64,000 nucleotides of DNA. It comes from Hyphomicrobiales bacterium (GTDB taxonomy: Bacteria; Pseudomonadota; Alphaproteobacteria; Rhizobiales; Devosiaceae). The notes beneath the pieces are model-generated. The model saw only the letters and a program-made list of their open reading frames with translations, was not told the origin of the DNA and did not search any database. A program made the position numbers and the translations under genes. The stretch's first letter is position 1. Each line of letters begins with the position of its first letter. Where the stretch lies: positions 22,602-86,601 of the forward strand of contig JAIYDI010000015.1 of the NCBI GenBank assembly GCA_027487555.1, given 5' to 3'. Shown piece after piece: positions 27,136 to 36,043 of this stretch.

Positions 27136-28306
27136 AACCGAGTATCGCGTGCGGCTAGTCGACTCTGTTGCCCAGATTTCTGCGGCCACCTGGAACAGCC
27201 TCGCGCCCAACACGGATGGCCGGCCCGACAATCCCTTTCTCGATCATGCGTTCTTCCTCGCTTGCGAAGAATCCCACTCGGCAACGAGACGGACCGGATG
27301 GCAGCCGCAGCACCTCGTCATCGAAGGAGCCAATGGCACCATCGAAGGCATCATGCCGCTATATCTCAAGTCCCACTCACAAGGCGAATACGTCTTCGAC
27401 CATGGCTGGGCGGACGCATTCCAGCGGGCCGGAGGCGCCTATTTTCCAAAGCTTTTGTCTGCCATACCATTCACGCCGGTCACAGGAGCGCGGCTGCTTG
27501 CCCGGACGCACGGCGTGCAGAGGCAACTGCTGACGGCCGCCCAACAGATTACCACTTCCAGCAACCTGTCGTCGGTGCATGCCACTTTCATCGATAGCGA
27601 TGGCGGCGAGGTCGCCGAGGCGGCTGGCTGGCTGGTGCGCCAGGATACACAGTACCACTGGCACAATGACGGCTTCGAGAGCTTCGAGCAGTACCTGGGC
27701 ACTATGTCGTCGCGCCATCGGAAAGCTACACGGCGCGAGCGCCGCGATGCGCTTTCCGGAGGCCTGACGGTCCGATGGCTCACAGGGAGCGACCTCACCG
27801 AGGGGGTCTGGGACCAGTTCTTCGAGTTCTATCAGGATACAGGGAACCGCAAATGGGGTCGCCCCTATCTGACGCGCAGCTTCTTTTCCTTGCTTGGAGC
27901 AGCGATGGCGGACCGGGTCGTCCTCATGTTCGCCTATGACGGAGATACCCCGATCGCAGGGACTTTCAGCCTTGTCGGCAAGGATCGCCTGTTCGGCCGC
28001 TACTGGGGCGCAACGCGTGAAGTCCCCTTCCTCCATTTCGAGCTGTGCTACTATCAGGCAATAGATTTCGCCATTTGCCACGGCTTGGCAGTTGCCGAAG
28101 CCGGCGCTCAGGGTGAGCACAAGCTTGCTCGAGGCTACGTGCCCACCACGACGCAATCCGTGCATTTTATCGCGCATGAAGGGCTCCGCGCCGCCGTCCG
28201 ACGATTCCTCGCCGAGGAGCGCGTAGTCGTCGCTCGCGAGCAGACGATTCTCGAGCGCTACACGCCATTTCGACGCGGCGACGCGTCCGATGGGGATGAC
28301 ACCTAG
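27128..28306 (+). CDS. FemAB-like GNAT acyltransferase (DUF482/PF04339 type)
   Basis: A 392-residue protein of the group of large GNAT-like proteins related to FemAB. Marks are the N-terminal segment NPFLDHAFF, the long middle part with HWHND and LGTMSSRHRKATRRERR, the FYQDTGNRKWGRPYLTRSFF segment, and the C-terminal acyl-CoA-fold part ending EAGAQGEHKLARGY. The family is thought to transfer acyl or aminoacyl groups; the acceptor is not known. A TTG at 27128 is proposed, overlapping the previous stop; a GTG at 27149 is the alternative. The RidA-GDPD-GNAT order looks like a conserved operon. Confidence 0.8.
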   Translation: MSETEYRVRLVDSVAQISAATWNSLAPNTDGRPDNPFLDHAFFLACEESHSATRRTGWQPQHLVIEGANGTIEGIMPLYLKSHSQGEYVFDHGWADAFQRAGGAYFPKLLSAIPFTPVTGARLLARTHGVQRQLLTAAQQITTSSNLSSVHATFIDSDGGEVAEAAGWLVRQDTQYHWHNDGFESFEQYLGTMSSRHRKATRRERRDALSGGLTVRWLTGSDLTEGVWDQFFEFYQDTGNRKWGRPYLTRSFFSLLGAAMADRVVLMFAYDGDTPIAGTFSLVGKDRLFGRYWGATREVPFLHFELCYYQAIDFAICHGLAVAEAGAQGEHKLARGYVPTTTQSVHFIAHEGLRAAVRRFLAEERVVVAREQTILERYTPFRRGDASDGDDT

Positions 28307-28433
28307 ACATCGCCTTGCGGTTTAGCCGCACTTGTGATTTTGCGGTTTACGCGAGAAACTGTGCGCTGCCTTGACGTAGCCACGTTGAAGGGCCAGTTCA
28401 CCCGCACTTGGGCTGGTAAAGGAACAAAACCGC

Positions 28434-29762
28434 ATGGGAAAACGCATCGCGATTGCCGCGATCGGCACCATGGGCGACGTGCAGCCCTTCGTCGCCTTGG
28501 CCCTGGCGTTGCAGAAGCGCGGCCACAGCGTGGTGATCAGTGCGCCGAACGATTTCGCTGATTTCGTTGCGCAGCATGGCATCGAGTTTCAGACGCTTGG
28601 AAGCAGCATACAGGCGTTTCTTCGGCAATCGCAGTTCGACAATGTCATGTCGAAGAACTCGCTTCTGTATGCACCTAAGCTGCTGCGGGATGGACAACGC
28701 ATCCTCCGGCAAGCCTGCCGGCACGTCTGGCAGACGGCACAGGGCGCCGATTGCCTGGTATTCCATCAGACTACCAACTTCGTTGTCGATATCGCCGAGG
28801 CTTTGGACGTCCCAGCGATCATGACGGCGTTCCAGCCTATCAACCCCACCGGGGAGTTCCCGTATTTTGGCTACGAGGGAACGACGCCTGACCCGCTCTT
28901 CAACCGCATCAGCCTGGATCCGCTCTTCAATAGGCTCAGCTACGTGGTTCAAGCCGCCCACCAGAGTTACTATGATTTCCCGCGCGACCGGATGCGTTCG
29001 AAGCTTCTGGGCCTCCGCAGCCGCAAGAAGGCAGGCTTCGCGCGCAACTCCCGCGGGGAGGCTATCCCAGCCCTGCACGCCTACTCGCCGCTTATGTCCC
29101 CGCGCCCAGGGGATTGGCCGGACTCGACCGTCATTACCGGCTTCTGGCGACTCGATGACATTACCGGTTGGGAGCCGGACGAGGCATTCCGCAAGTTCCT
29201 CGCGGAAGGCCCGCCGCCTATCTATTTGGGCTTTGGTTCCATGCCCTGGGGCGCGCAGCGGAACAGCGAGATCGTCAACCGGGCGCTTGCGATCTGGGGT
29301 GGTCGCGCGGTGATCGGCAAGGGCTGGGGCGGCATAAGGCCGGAGGACCTGCCGCAGTCGGTCTATGTCATCGACAAGGCGCCGCACACCAAGCTGTTCA
29401 ACTACGTGAAGGCTGTGGTTCATCATGGTGGAGCGGGCACGACTTTTGCGGGGCTATTTGTTGGCAAGCCCACGTTCATCGTGCCGCAGTTCCACGATCA
29501 ACCCTATTGGGGCCGGCGCGTGTTCGAGCTCGGCTGCGGCCCCGCCCCCGTCCGGTTGCGGAAGCTGACACCGAGTATCCTCGCACAGGCGCTCCATGAG
29601 CTCGATTCCGACAATTCCTATGCGATGGCCGCGCAATATCTAGGCGAGCGCCTGCAACTCGAGGACGGTACCGGCCTTGCGGCAGACATCGTCGAGGAAA
29701 CGATAGCAGAGTACCCCGGACTATCCAGACTTGATGCCACGCTTGAGGAGGCAATGCAGTGA
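28434..29762 (+). CDS. GT1-family glycosyltransferase (UGT-like)
   Basis: A 442-residue GT-B glycosyltransferase. The N-terminal acceptor domain starts with MGKRIAIAAIGTMGDVQPFVALA, typical of GT1 sterol and antibiotic glucosyltransferases. The C-terminal nucleotide-sugar domain has the motif VVHHGGAGTT then PTFIVPQFHDQPYWG, corresponding to the plant PSPG box. It uses a UDP- or TDP-sugar to glycosylate a lipophilic small molecule or lipid; acceptor and sugar are not predictable. AAAGGAAC precedes the ATG. It ends overlapping the HIT gene by 4 bp (GTGA). Confidence 0.87.
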   Translation: MGKRIAIAAIGTMGDVQPFVALALALQKRGHSVVISAPNDFADFVAQHGIEFQTLGSSIQAFLRQSQFDNVMSKNSLLYAPKLLRDGQRILRQACRHVWQTAQGADCLVFHQTTNFVVDIAEALDVPAIMTAFQPINPTGEFPYFGYEGTTPDPLFNRISLDPLFNRLSYVVQAAHQSYYDFPRDRMRSKLLGLRSRKKAGFARNSRGEAIPALHAYSPLMSPRPGDWPDSTVITGFWRLDDITGWEPDEAFRKFLAEGPPPIYLGFGSMPWGAQRNSEIVNRALAIWGGRAVIGKGWGGIRPEDLPQSVYVIDKAPHTKLFNYVKAVVHHGGAGTTFAGLFVGKPTFIVPQFHDQPYWGRRVFELGCGPAPVRLRKLTPSILAQALHELDSDNSYAMAAQYLGERLQLEDGTGLAADIVEETIAEYPGLSRLDATLEEAMQ

Positions 29763-30184
29763 CCGAAACCTACTCGGGCGAGAACATATTTGCCAAGATC
29801 ATCCGCGGCGAGATTCCAGCGCATCGCGTTTTTGAGGATGCTGACCATCTGGTCATGATGGATATCTTTCCGCAGTCGCGTGGGCACTCACTCGTGATCC
29901 CGAAGGCGCCCTCTCGCAATCTGCTTGATGCTGCGCCCGACACGCTGGCATCCTCGATCCGCGTGGTCCAAAGCGTCGCAAACGCTGCGAAACATGCACT
30001 GGAGGCCGATGGCATCCGCATCATGCAGTTCAACGAAGCTGCTGCCGGGCAGACGGTGTTCCACCTGCACTTTCACGTGATCCCGATATACACCGGGACC
30101 CAAGTTGGCGCGCACGCACAACTGAGAGCAGACGACGCCGAACTTGCGACCATGGCTGATGCCATTCGCAAGGCGATGATCTGA
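29759..30184 (+). CDS. HIT family nucleotide-binding protein
   Basis: A 141-residue histidine-triad protein of the HinT branch. The family motif is HLHFHVIP (about 102-109), with the N-terminal IFAKIIRGEIPAHRVFED and SRGHSLVIPK. Proteins of this class hydrolyse nucleoside phosphoramidates. It has a GTG start at 29759 that shares bases with the stop of the glycosyltransferase gene, so the two are translationally coupled. Confidence 0.92.
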   Translation: MTETYSGENIFAKIIRGEIPAHRVFEDADHLVMMDIFPQSRGHSLVIPKAPSRNLLDAAPDTLASSIRVVQSVANAAKHALEADGIRIMQFNEAAAGQTVFHLHFHVIPIYTGTQVGAHAQLRADDAELATMADAIRKAMI

Positions 30185-30185
30185 A

Positions 30186-30839
30186 GTGACGCCCACCCGG
30201 CATCTTGCTCTGGGCTTGGTGCTCACCGCGACGGCGGGGATGACCGATGTTGTCGGTTTCATGGAGTTGGGCGGTTACTACACATCGTTCATGAGCGGCA
30301 ACACCACACAGATCGGTGCGGGACTCATCCATTCCGTTCCATTGTTGCTGCTCCCCGCCGCGCTGGTGTTCTTGTTTTTCGTTGGCAGCTTCATTGGAAG
30401 CTATATTGCCGGTGTCGGCGAACCCGCGGGTCCAACTGGCGTGCTCACCTTCACCACGACAACAATGCTGGGCTCTTTGGGGCTGCAGCTCTTCGGAGTT
30501 GCGCCGCAGGTGGCACTCCTGCCTCTTGCACTAGCTGCTGGCGCGCAGAACGCCATCTTGCCGCAGCGTGGCGCGGCGCGCCTCGGAACCACATTCGTAT
30601 CCGGCACCCTCTACATGGCGGGTCAGGATCTGGCGCGGGCGGTTAGGCAGCAGGCACCACCTCTGCGATGGGCTCAGCATCTTCTGGTTTGGCTCTCGCT
30701 GCCAATCGGCGGCTATGTCGGCGCCCTCGCCTATACCTATCTCACCAAGGCGGCCCTTATTGTGCCGCTAACGATCTACCTCATGTTTCTTGCTGGCTAT
30801 CTGCTGCTGACCAACAAGGCATTTGTCGCACGCCTATAG
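30186..30839 (+). CDS. DUF1275 (YoaK) family membrane protein
   Basis: A 217-residue integral membrane protein with about six hydrophobic segments. The start GLVLTATAGMTDVVGFMELGGYYTSFMSGNTTQ is typical of DUF1275/YoaK, including the conserved FxSGNTT. A GTG start is used 1 bp after the HIT stop, so it is the last gene of this run. It faces clpA, with the clpA terminator in between. Its transport or other role is unknown. Confidence 0.88.
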   Translation: MTPTRHLALGLVLTATAGMTDVVGFMELGGYYTSFMSGNTTQIGAGLIHSVPLLLLPAALVFLFFVGSFIGSYIAGVGEPAGPTGVLTFTTTTMLGSLGLQLFGVAPQVALLPLALAAGAQNAILPQRGAARLGTTFVSGTLYMAGQDLARAVRQQAPPLRWAQHLLVWLSLPIGGYVGALAYTYLTKAALIVPLTIYLMFLAGYLLLTNKAFVARL

Positions 30840-30901
30840 GTGCGGCAGTAGCGAGACGCCGTGACGCATCAGCCTGTCGCGACCTGGCCAAAGGCGCACC
30901 A

Positions 30902-30937
30902 CAAAACGAAAACGCCCGCGGGCAGGTTCCGCGAGCG
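30902..30937 (-). terminator. Terminator of clpA
   Basis: CGCCCGCGG (30913-30921) and CCGCGAGCG (30929-30937) pair with one G-U. On the minus strand the stem is followed by TTTTCGTTTT, 30 bp after the clpA stop. Confidence 0.75.
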
Positions 30938-30966
30938 CTTGCACCAATGCATCTGCGAAAAGCAGC

Positions 30967-33327
30967 TTAGCTCTTTTCTTCGGCCGGCTTGTCTGCTTTC
31001 GGCCGCTTCGCCTTTGGTGCAGGAATTGCCTTCGGTCGTGCAGGACGCGGCGGCAAAGCAATCAGTTCAAGGCGCGCGTCGGTCCCGACACCAACCACAG
31101 CAACTGTCACAGAACCACCATTCTGCAGTTCGCCGAACAGTACCTGATCCGCCAGCGGCTTCTTGACATGTTCCTGGATAACTCGTCCAAGCGGCCGCGC
31201 ACCCATCTTTTCGTCGTAGCCTCGAACGGCCAGCCATTCCGCGGCTTCCGGCGTAAGCTCGATCGTGACACCACGTTCGGCCAACTGGCCTTCGAGCTGA
31301 AGAACGAACTTCTCCACCACCCGGCGCACCACAAAGGGCTGCAGCGGACCGAACGAGATAATCGCGTCGAGGCGGTTCCGGAACTCTGGCGTGAACATGC
31401 GGTTCACTGCCTCTTCGTCATCGCCGACCTCACGCTTTCGCCCGAAACCGATAGGCGACTTCTGCAGTTCCATCGCGCCCACATTCGACGTCATGATCAA
31501 GATGACGTTGCGGAAGTCGACAGATTTGCCGTTGTGGTCCGTCAACTTGCCGTGGTCCATCACCTGCAGCAGGATATTGAACAGATCGGGGTGCGCCTTC
31601 TCGATTTCGTCGAGAAGCACCACGCAATGCGGGTGCTGGTCTACGCCATCGGTTAGCAGACCGCCCTGGTCGAACCCGACATAGCCCGGAGGCGCGCCAA
31701 TCAGGCGGCTGACCGTATGCCGCTCCATATACTCGGACATGTCGAACCGAAGCAGTTCCACGCCCAACGTGTCCGCCAATTGCTTTGCTACCTCGGTCTT
31801 GCCGACACCGGTCGGACCGGTGAACAGGTAAGAACCAATGGGCTTCTCCGGCTCCCGAAGCCCAGCACGCGCAAGCTTGATGGCCGATGAAAGCGCCGCA
31901 ATCGCCTCATCCTGTCCGAACACCACCGTCTTGAGGTTGCTCTCTAGGTTGGCGAGCAGTTCTGCATCAGACTTCGATACCGACTTGGGCGGAATCCGCG
32001 CCATCGTCGCAATCGTTGCCTCGATCTCCGGCACGTCGATGAGCTTTTTGCGATCGCCTTCCGGCAGCAGCATCTGGCTGGCGCCGGTCTCGTCGATAAC
32101 GTCGATCGCCTTGTCTGGCAGTTTGCGATCGTTGATGTAGCGCGCGCTCAACTCCACGGCGGCCTTCAGCGCCTCATCGCTATACTTGAGCTTGTGATAA
32201 TCCTCGAAATAGGGGCGCAGCCCCTTCACGATCTCAATCGCATCTGGGATTGTCGGTTCCGGCACGTCGATCTTCTGGAACCGGCGCACCAGTGCCCGGT
32301 CCTTTTCGAAAAACTGCCGATACTCCTTGTAGGTCGTGGAGCCGATACAGCGGATTGCGCCCGACGCAAGTGCCGGCTTCAGCAGATTCGACGCGTCGAG
32401 CGCGCCGCCAGACGTGGCGCCGGCGCCAATGACCGTATGGATTTCATCGATGAACAGAACGGCATCCGGATGCTTCTCCAGTTCCTTCATCACCGCCTTC
32501 AGGCGTTCTTCAAAGTCGCCACGATACCGTGTACCAGCCAAGAGCGAGCCCATGTCGAGCGAGTAAATCACCGAACTCTTCAGCACCTCTGGCACATCGC
32601 CTTCAACGATCCGACGCGCCAGCCCCTCTGCGATCGCGGTCTTGCCGACGCCGGCATCACCTACATAGATCGGATTGTTCTTCGAGCGCCGGCACAGTAC
32701 CTGTATCGTCCTGCGTAATTCCGCGGCGCGGCCGATCAGCGGGTCGATCTTGCCAGCCCTGGCCTTGTCGTTGAGATTCACGCAGAAATCGGCGAGGGCG
32801 GAACTCTGACCGCCACCCCGCTCCTGATCACCATCACGTGTATCATGTTGCCCCTCGGCACCCCTCACGCGGCGATCCTCGCTGGGTCCCGACTTGGTAA
32901 TCCCATGCGAAATGAAGTTGACCGCATCGAGCCGTGTCATGTCCTGCTGCTCGAGGAAGTAGGCCGCATGGCTCTCGCGCTCCGCAAAGATCGCAACAAG
33001 CACGTTGGCGCCAGTGACTTCCTCTTTGCCGGATGACTGAACATGGATGACCGCGCGCTGGATGACGCGCTGAAATGCCGCGGTCGGCCGGGCATCCTGG
33101 CCATTCGGGACTACGAGGCTGTCGAGTTCCTCATTGATGAAGTCTTCGAGGTCGGTCTTCAGCGCATCCACGTCCACGTCACAGCCCGTCAGCACTGCGA
33201 TGGTGTCACGGTCATCCGTCAGAGCCAGCAGCAGGTGCTCGAGCGTCGCGAATTCATGCGACCTTTCGCGCGCCAGGTTCATCGCCTGGTGAAGTGCCTT
33301 TTCAAGTCCACGAGAGAATGACGGCAT
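30967..33327 (-). CDS. clpA: ATP-dependent Clp protease ATP-binding subunit ClpA
   Basis: A 786-residue HSP100 unfoldase with two AAA+ modules that feeds ClpP. The N-domain (1-145, including REFATLEHLLLAL-like residues) binds ClpS. The first Walker A is GDAGVGKTA (about 223-231), the second GPTGVGKTE (about 510-518), and an IGF-type loop for docking on ClpP is present as SPIGFGRKRE. The C-terminus is Lys/Ala/Pro-rich (AIPAPKAKRPK). It is longer than E. coli ClpA because of that tail and the linker after the N-domain. clpS lies 10 bp upstream on the same strand. Confidence 0.96.
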   Translation of the reverse strand: MPSFSRGLEKALHQAMNLARERSHEFATLEHLLLALTDDRDTIAVLTGCDVDVDALKTDLEDFINEELDSLVVPNGQDARPTAAFQRVIQRAVIHVQSSGKEEVTGANVLVAIFAERESHAAYFLEQQDMTRLDAVNFISHGITKSGPSEDRRVRGAEGQHDTRDGDQERGGGQSSALADFCVNLNDKARAGKIDPLIGRAAELRRTIQVLCRRSKNNPIYVGDAGVGKTAIAEGLARRIVEGDVPEVLKSSVIYSLDMGSLLAGTRYRGDFEERLKAVMKELEKHPDAVLFIDEIHTVIGAGATSGGALDASNLLKPALASGAIRCIGSTTYKEYRQFFEKDRALVRRFQKIDVPEPTIPDAIEIVKGLRPYFEDYHKLKYSDEALKAAVELSARYINDRKLPDKAIDVIDETGASQMLLPEGDRKKLIDVPEIEATIATMARIPPKSVSKSDAELLANLESNLKTVVFGQDEAIAALSSAIKLARAGLREPEKPIGSYLFTGPTGVGKTEVAKQLADTLGVELLRFDMSEYMERHTVSRLIGAPPGYVGFDQGGLLTDGVDQHPHCVVLLDEIEKAHPDLFNILLQVMDHGKLTDHNGKSVDFRNVILIMTSNVGAMELQKSPIGFGRKREVGDDEEAVNRMFTPEFRNRLDAIISFGPLQPFVVRRVVEKFVLQLEGQLAERGVTIELTPEAAEWLAVRGYDEKMGARPLGRVIQEHVKKPLADQVLFGELQNGGSVTVAVVGVGTDARLELIALPPRPARPKAIPAPKAKRPKADKPAEEKS

Positions 33328-33337
33328 TTTCCAAATC

Positions 33338-33682
33338 CTACTGTTTTTCCATCACGCATTGCAGCGGATGCTGGTTCTTGCGTGCGGCGTCCATAACTCT
33401 GGCAACTTTGGTCTCAGCAACTTCAAACGGATATACACCGCATTCCCCGACCCCTTTGTTGTGGACGTGAAGCATGATCCGCATGGCGTCTTCGCGCGTC
33501 TTGTTGAAGACGTCCTGCAACACCAAGACGACAAATTCCATCGGGGTATAGTCGTCGTTCAGCAGCAGCACCCGGTACATGCTCGGCCGCTTGCTCTTGC
33601 TTTGCGGCTTCGCGATCGTCTCGGTGGCACCCTTCCCTGAGCCAGGTTTATCGGGTTGCCCGCGACCAGGCCCTGCGGCCAT
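33338..33682 (-). CDS. clpS: ClpA adaptor ClpS (N-end rule)
   Basis: A 114-residue adaptor that binds destabilising N-terminal residues and passes such proteins to ClpAP. The unstructured basic N-terminal part (about 1-34) precedes the folded domain with the family motif [13 protein letters not shown] and the segment [26 protein letters not shown] lies about 9 bp before the ATG at 33682; an extension to 33790 is less likely. Confidence 0.95.
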   Translation of the reverse strand: MAAGPGRGQPDKPGSGKGATETIAKPQSKSKRPSMYRVLLLNDDYTPMEFVVLVLQDVFNKTREDAMRIMLHVHNKGVGECGVYPFEVAETKVARVMDAARKNQHPLQCVMEKQ

Positions 33683-34010
33683 GACGGTTTCCCTCGAGTA
33701 GGACGCAACCCAATTCACGCTATTCCTCAATCTGACGCCTGCTGAACGAAGCACTTTCATATCGTCACTATGCTGCCAAAACCCGCTCACTGTTAAGTGG
33801 CTTCCCGTCTATGCCCGGCCCCGCCATGTCGACGGCGGCTTCTCGAAACTCACTCCAGAACTCCGTCGCATTTTACCGAATGGTAACGGCAACGACATAG
33901 GCTGCAAAATCAGAACTAGGGCGACGGCTGCGTCCTGGAGGGTCCGACGGACCTTGAGTTTTCAGTTTTGCGTACAAGCCGATACGGCTTGAAACTAGTC
34001 GGAGTATCGG
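33683..34010. other. Divergent promoter region of clpS and the carboxypeptidase gene
   Basis: No gene is seen. A small hairpin CAAGCC/GGCTTG (33975-33980 and 33986-33991) lies about 20 bp before the GTG of the next gene, with GGAG between the hairpin and the start codon. Promoters for both genes should lie here, but I cannot name a firm -35/-10 pair. Confidence 0.4.
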
Positions 34011-35624
34011 GTGCTTTCCCAAGCTCATATTGGCAGCTTCCGTTCCTTTCTCGTCCGTTTGGTTGTGCTCCTTGCCGCCTTTACGATGGCGTCAGAGGCA
34101 CTGGTGACCGAGGCCATAGCGGCATCTGTTCCGCGAAAGTATGCGGCGATCGTCGTCGACGCAAAGTCCGGGAAGGTCCTGTACGAGAGCGCTGCCGATG
34201 CAGCGCGCTACCCCGCGTCCGTGACCAAAGTGATGACGCTCTATGTTCTTTTTCAGGAACTGGCGGCCGGCAACATCACGTTGGGCACCAAATTCACTGT
34301 GTCCAAATATGCGGCATCCGCTTCGCCGACCAAGCTAGGCTTAAAGGCAGGTTCGACTATCACCGTCGAAAACTGCATCAAGGCCCTGGTGACCATTTCC
34401 GCAAATGACATGGCGCGCGTAATTGCCGAGAACATCTCAGGGTCCGAAGCGGCCTTCGCAAAGCGCATGACCGCGACGGCCCGCGCCCTAGGGATGAGTC
34501 ACACGACCTACCGCAACGCCTCAGGGCTGCCCGACGCAGGTCAAGTCACTACTGTGCGCGATCAGGCTATCCTGGGTGTCGCAGTTTTCCAGCATTTCCC
34601 GAAGTACTATGGCTACTTCCAGACTCGCAGCTTCTCTTACGGCAAGCGCACCTACGGCAACCACAATCGCCTGCTCGGCTCCAACGGGGTAGACGGTATC
34701 AAGACCGGCTACACCAATGCCTCGGGCTTCAACCTTCTGACCGCTGCCCGCACGAATGGGAGACATGTGGTCGTGGTCGGCTTCGGATTCGACTCAAGCG
34801 GTGCCCGCGACGCAAAGGTGCGCGAACTGGTAAAGACCTACCTGCCCAAGGGGCGGTCGGGCCAGTATCTTGCATCGGCGTCCGTCCCGGAACCCGGGCG
34901 CAAGGGTTCGACGGTGCTCGTCGCCTCCGCGGATCCTAGGCCGGTCATGCCCATGCCCTATCCAAGCTTCCGGCGCGCCGCGGTGGTCGAAACCATCGCT
35001 GCCGGACCCAGCGAGGGCACAGATGAGATCGAAGTCGCCAGCGTCGGCGCTGCGCCTCTGCCGGCGGCACGTCCAGGCGACCTCCCCGCGACAGCCGCTG
35101 CTGCCGTCACGGCAGCCGTAGCAGAACCCATGGGCGATCAGGATCGTCCGCTCGACGTGATCGGGGCATGGATAAGCGACACCTTCTCCCTTGGCGCAGC
35201 GCCGGCTCCGCTTGGTCAGACTCGTGCTTCCGCGCCCCTTGTCCCGCCGGCCGGCATTGACGAGAACACCGGCGCGCCGCTCGATCTGTTGACTTCGGGC
35301 TCGACCGAGCGGACGGCTTCCGCAGTGCCCTCCGACCAGCCTGTACCACCGGTACTTGCGACCGCCGATGCAAAGCCCGCGTCGGGTTGGATCGTGCAGA
35401 TCGGCGCCGCCCCGAGTGAAACCGGCGCGAACTCGCTGATCAGCGACGCGTCCGCGCGTATCGGGAACGTGACCGGCCTCAAGCCCTATATCGAGCGGTT
35501 CGAGAAGAACGGCCAGGTCTTCTACCGCGCACGTTTTGGCGGCTTTGATGATCGGGACTCTGCCTCGAACCTCTGCAGCGAATTGAAGAAAGCAAAAATG
35601 AGCTGCCTCGCGATGCAGTCGTAA
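34011..35624 (+). CDS. D-alanyl-D-alanine carboxypeptidase with SPOR domain
   Basis: A 537-residue periplasmic penicillin-binding protein that trims the terminal D-Ala of peptidoglycan stem peptides. A signal peptide (about 1-38) is followed by the peptidase S11 domain with Ser70-x-x-Lys73 (SVTK), SAN (130-132) and KTG (231-233). A Pro/Ala-rich linker (about 290-455) leads to a C-terminal SPOR domain (about 457-537), which binds denuded glycan at division sites. Targeting to the septum follows from SPOR. The start is GTG at 34011 with GGAG upstream. Confidence 0.93.
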   Translation: MLSQAHIGSFRSFLVRLVVLLAAFTMASEALVTEAIAASVPRKYAAIVVDAKSGKVLYESAADAARYPASVTKVMTLYVLFQELAAGNITLGTKFTVSKYAASASPTKLGLKAGSTITVENCIKALVTISANDMARVIAENISGSEAAFAKRMTATARALGMSHTTYRNASGLPDAGQVTTVRDQAILGVAVFQHFPKYYGYFQTRSFSYGKRTYGNHNRLLGSNGVDGIKTGYTNASGFNLLTAARTNGRHVVVVGFGFDSSGARDAKVRELVKTYLPKGRSGQYLASASVPEPGRKGSTVLVASADPRPVMPMPYPSFRRAAVVETIAAGPSEGTDEIEVASVGAAPLPAARPGDLPATAAAAVTAAVAEPMGDQDRPLDVIGAWISDTFSLGAAPAPLGQTRASAPLVPPAGIDENTGAPLDLLTSGSTERTASAVPSDQPVPPVLATADAKPASGWIVQIGAAPSETGANSLISDASARIGNVTGLKPYIERFEKNGQVFYRARFGGFDDRDSASNLCSELKKAKMSCLAMQS

Positions 35625-35681
35625 TCGCAGAGACAGCCTTCCAGGGAAGCGCGTTTGTGGCCTGTGTATGGAGTAGCCCAA

Positions 35682-35969
35682 ATGAGCGACAAGATGCTGC
35701 CGGCACTTAATGAGCTGGCGAATTTCGTCGGAGAGTCGCGGTTCGCGACAGCGGATGAGTTTGAGCGCGCCGCCGCTGTAAACGAGATTGTCTTCGGTGC
35801 AGCCCCTCGGCTGCAGCGCAAGAACGTCAACGAACTGCTGGCCGCGGTGATGGCCCTGTCCGCGCGCACCCGCCGCATGCTGCTGCCCAGTGTGGCGATC
35901 GAGCTCGACGTGTTCAGCCCGAAAGGCGCCCGCGCCGTGAGCGTTCAGTTGCCGACGAAAGCCGCTTGA
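35682..35969 (+). CDS. Small hypothetical protein downstream of the carboxypeptidase
   Basis: A 95-residue protein, mostly helical, with a charged first half (LNELANFVGESRFATADEFERAAAVNEIVFG) and a C-terminal strand-rich tail (LLPSVAIELDVFSPKGARAVSVQLP). No signal, membrane segment or family is recognised. GGAG precedes the ATG at 35682. It lies 57 bp after the SPOR protein on the same strand and converges with mipZ, so a shared transcript with the carboxypeptidase is plausible. Confidence 0.55.
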   Translation: MSDKMLPALNELANFVGESRFATADEFERAAAVNEIVFGAAPRLQRKNVNELLAAVMALSARTRRMLLPSVAIELDVFSPKGARAVSVQLPTKAA

Positions 35970-36043
35970 GGCGCTGGGACGCACTTCTGGCAGGACGGCA
36001 AGCTGAGCTGGCAGATTGCGCGATGCCGGTCAGCGGCCGGCCA

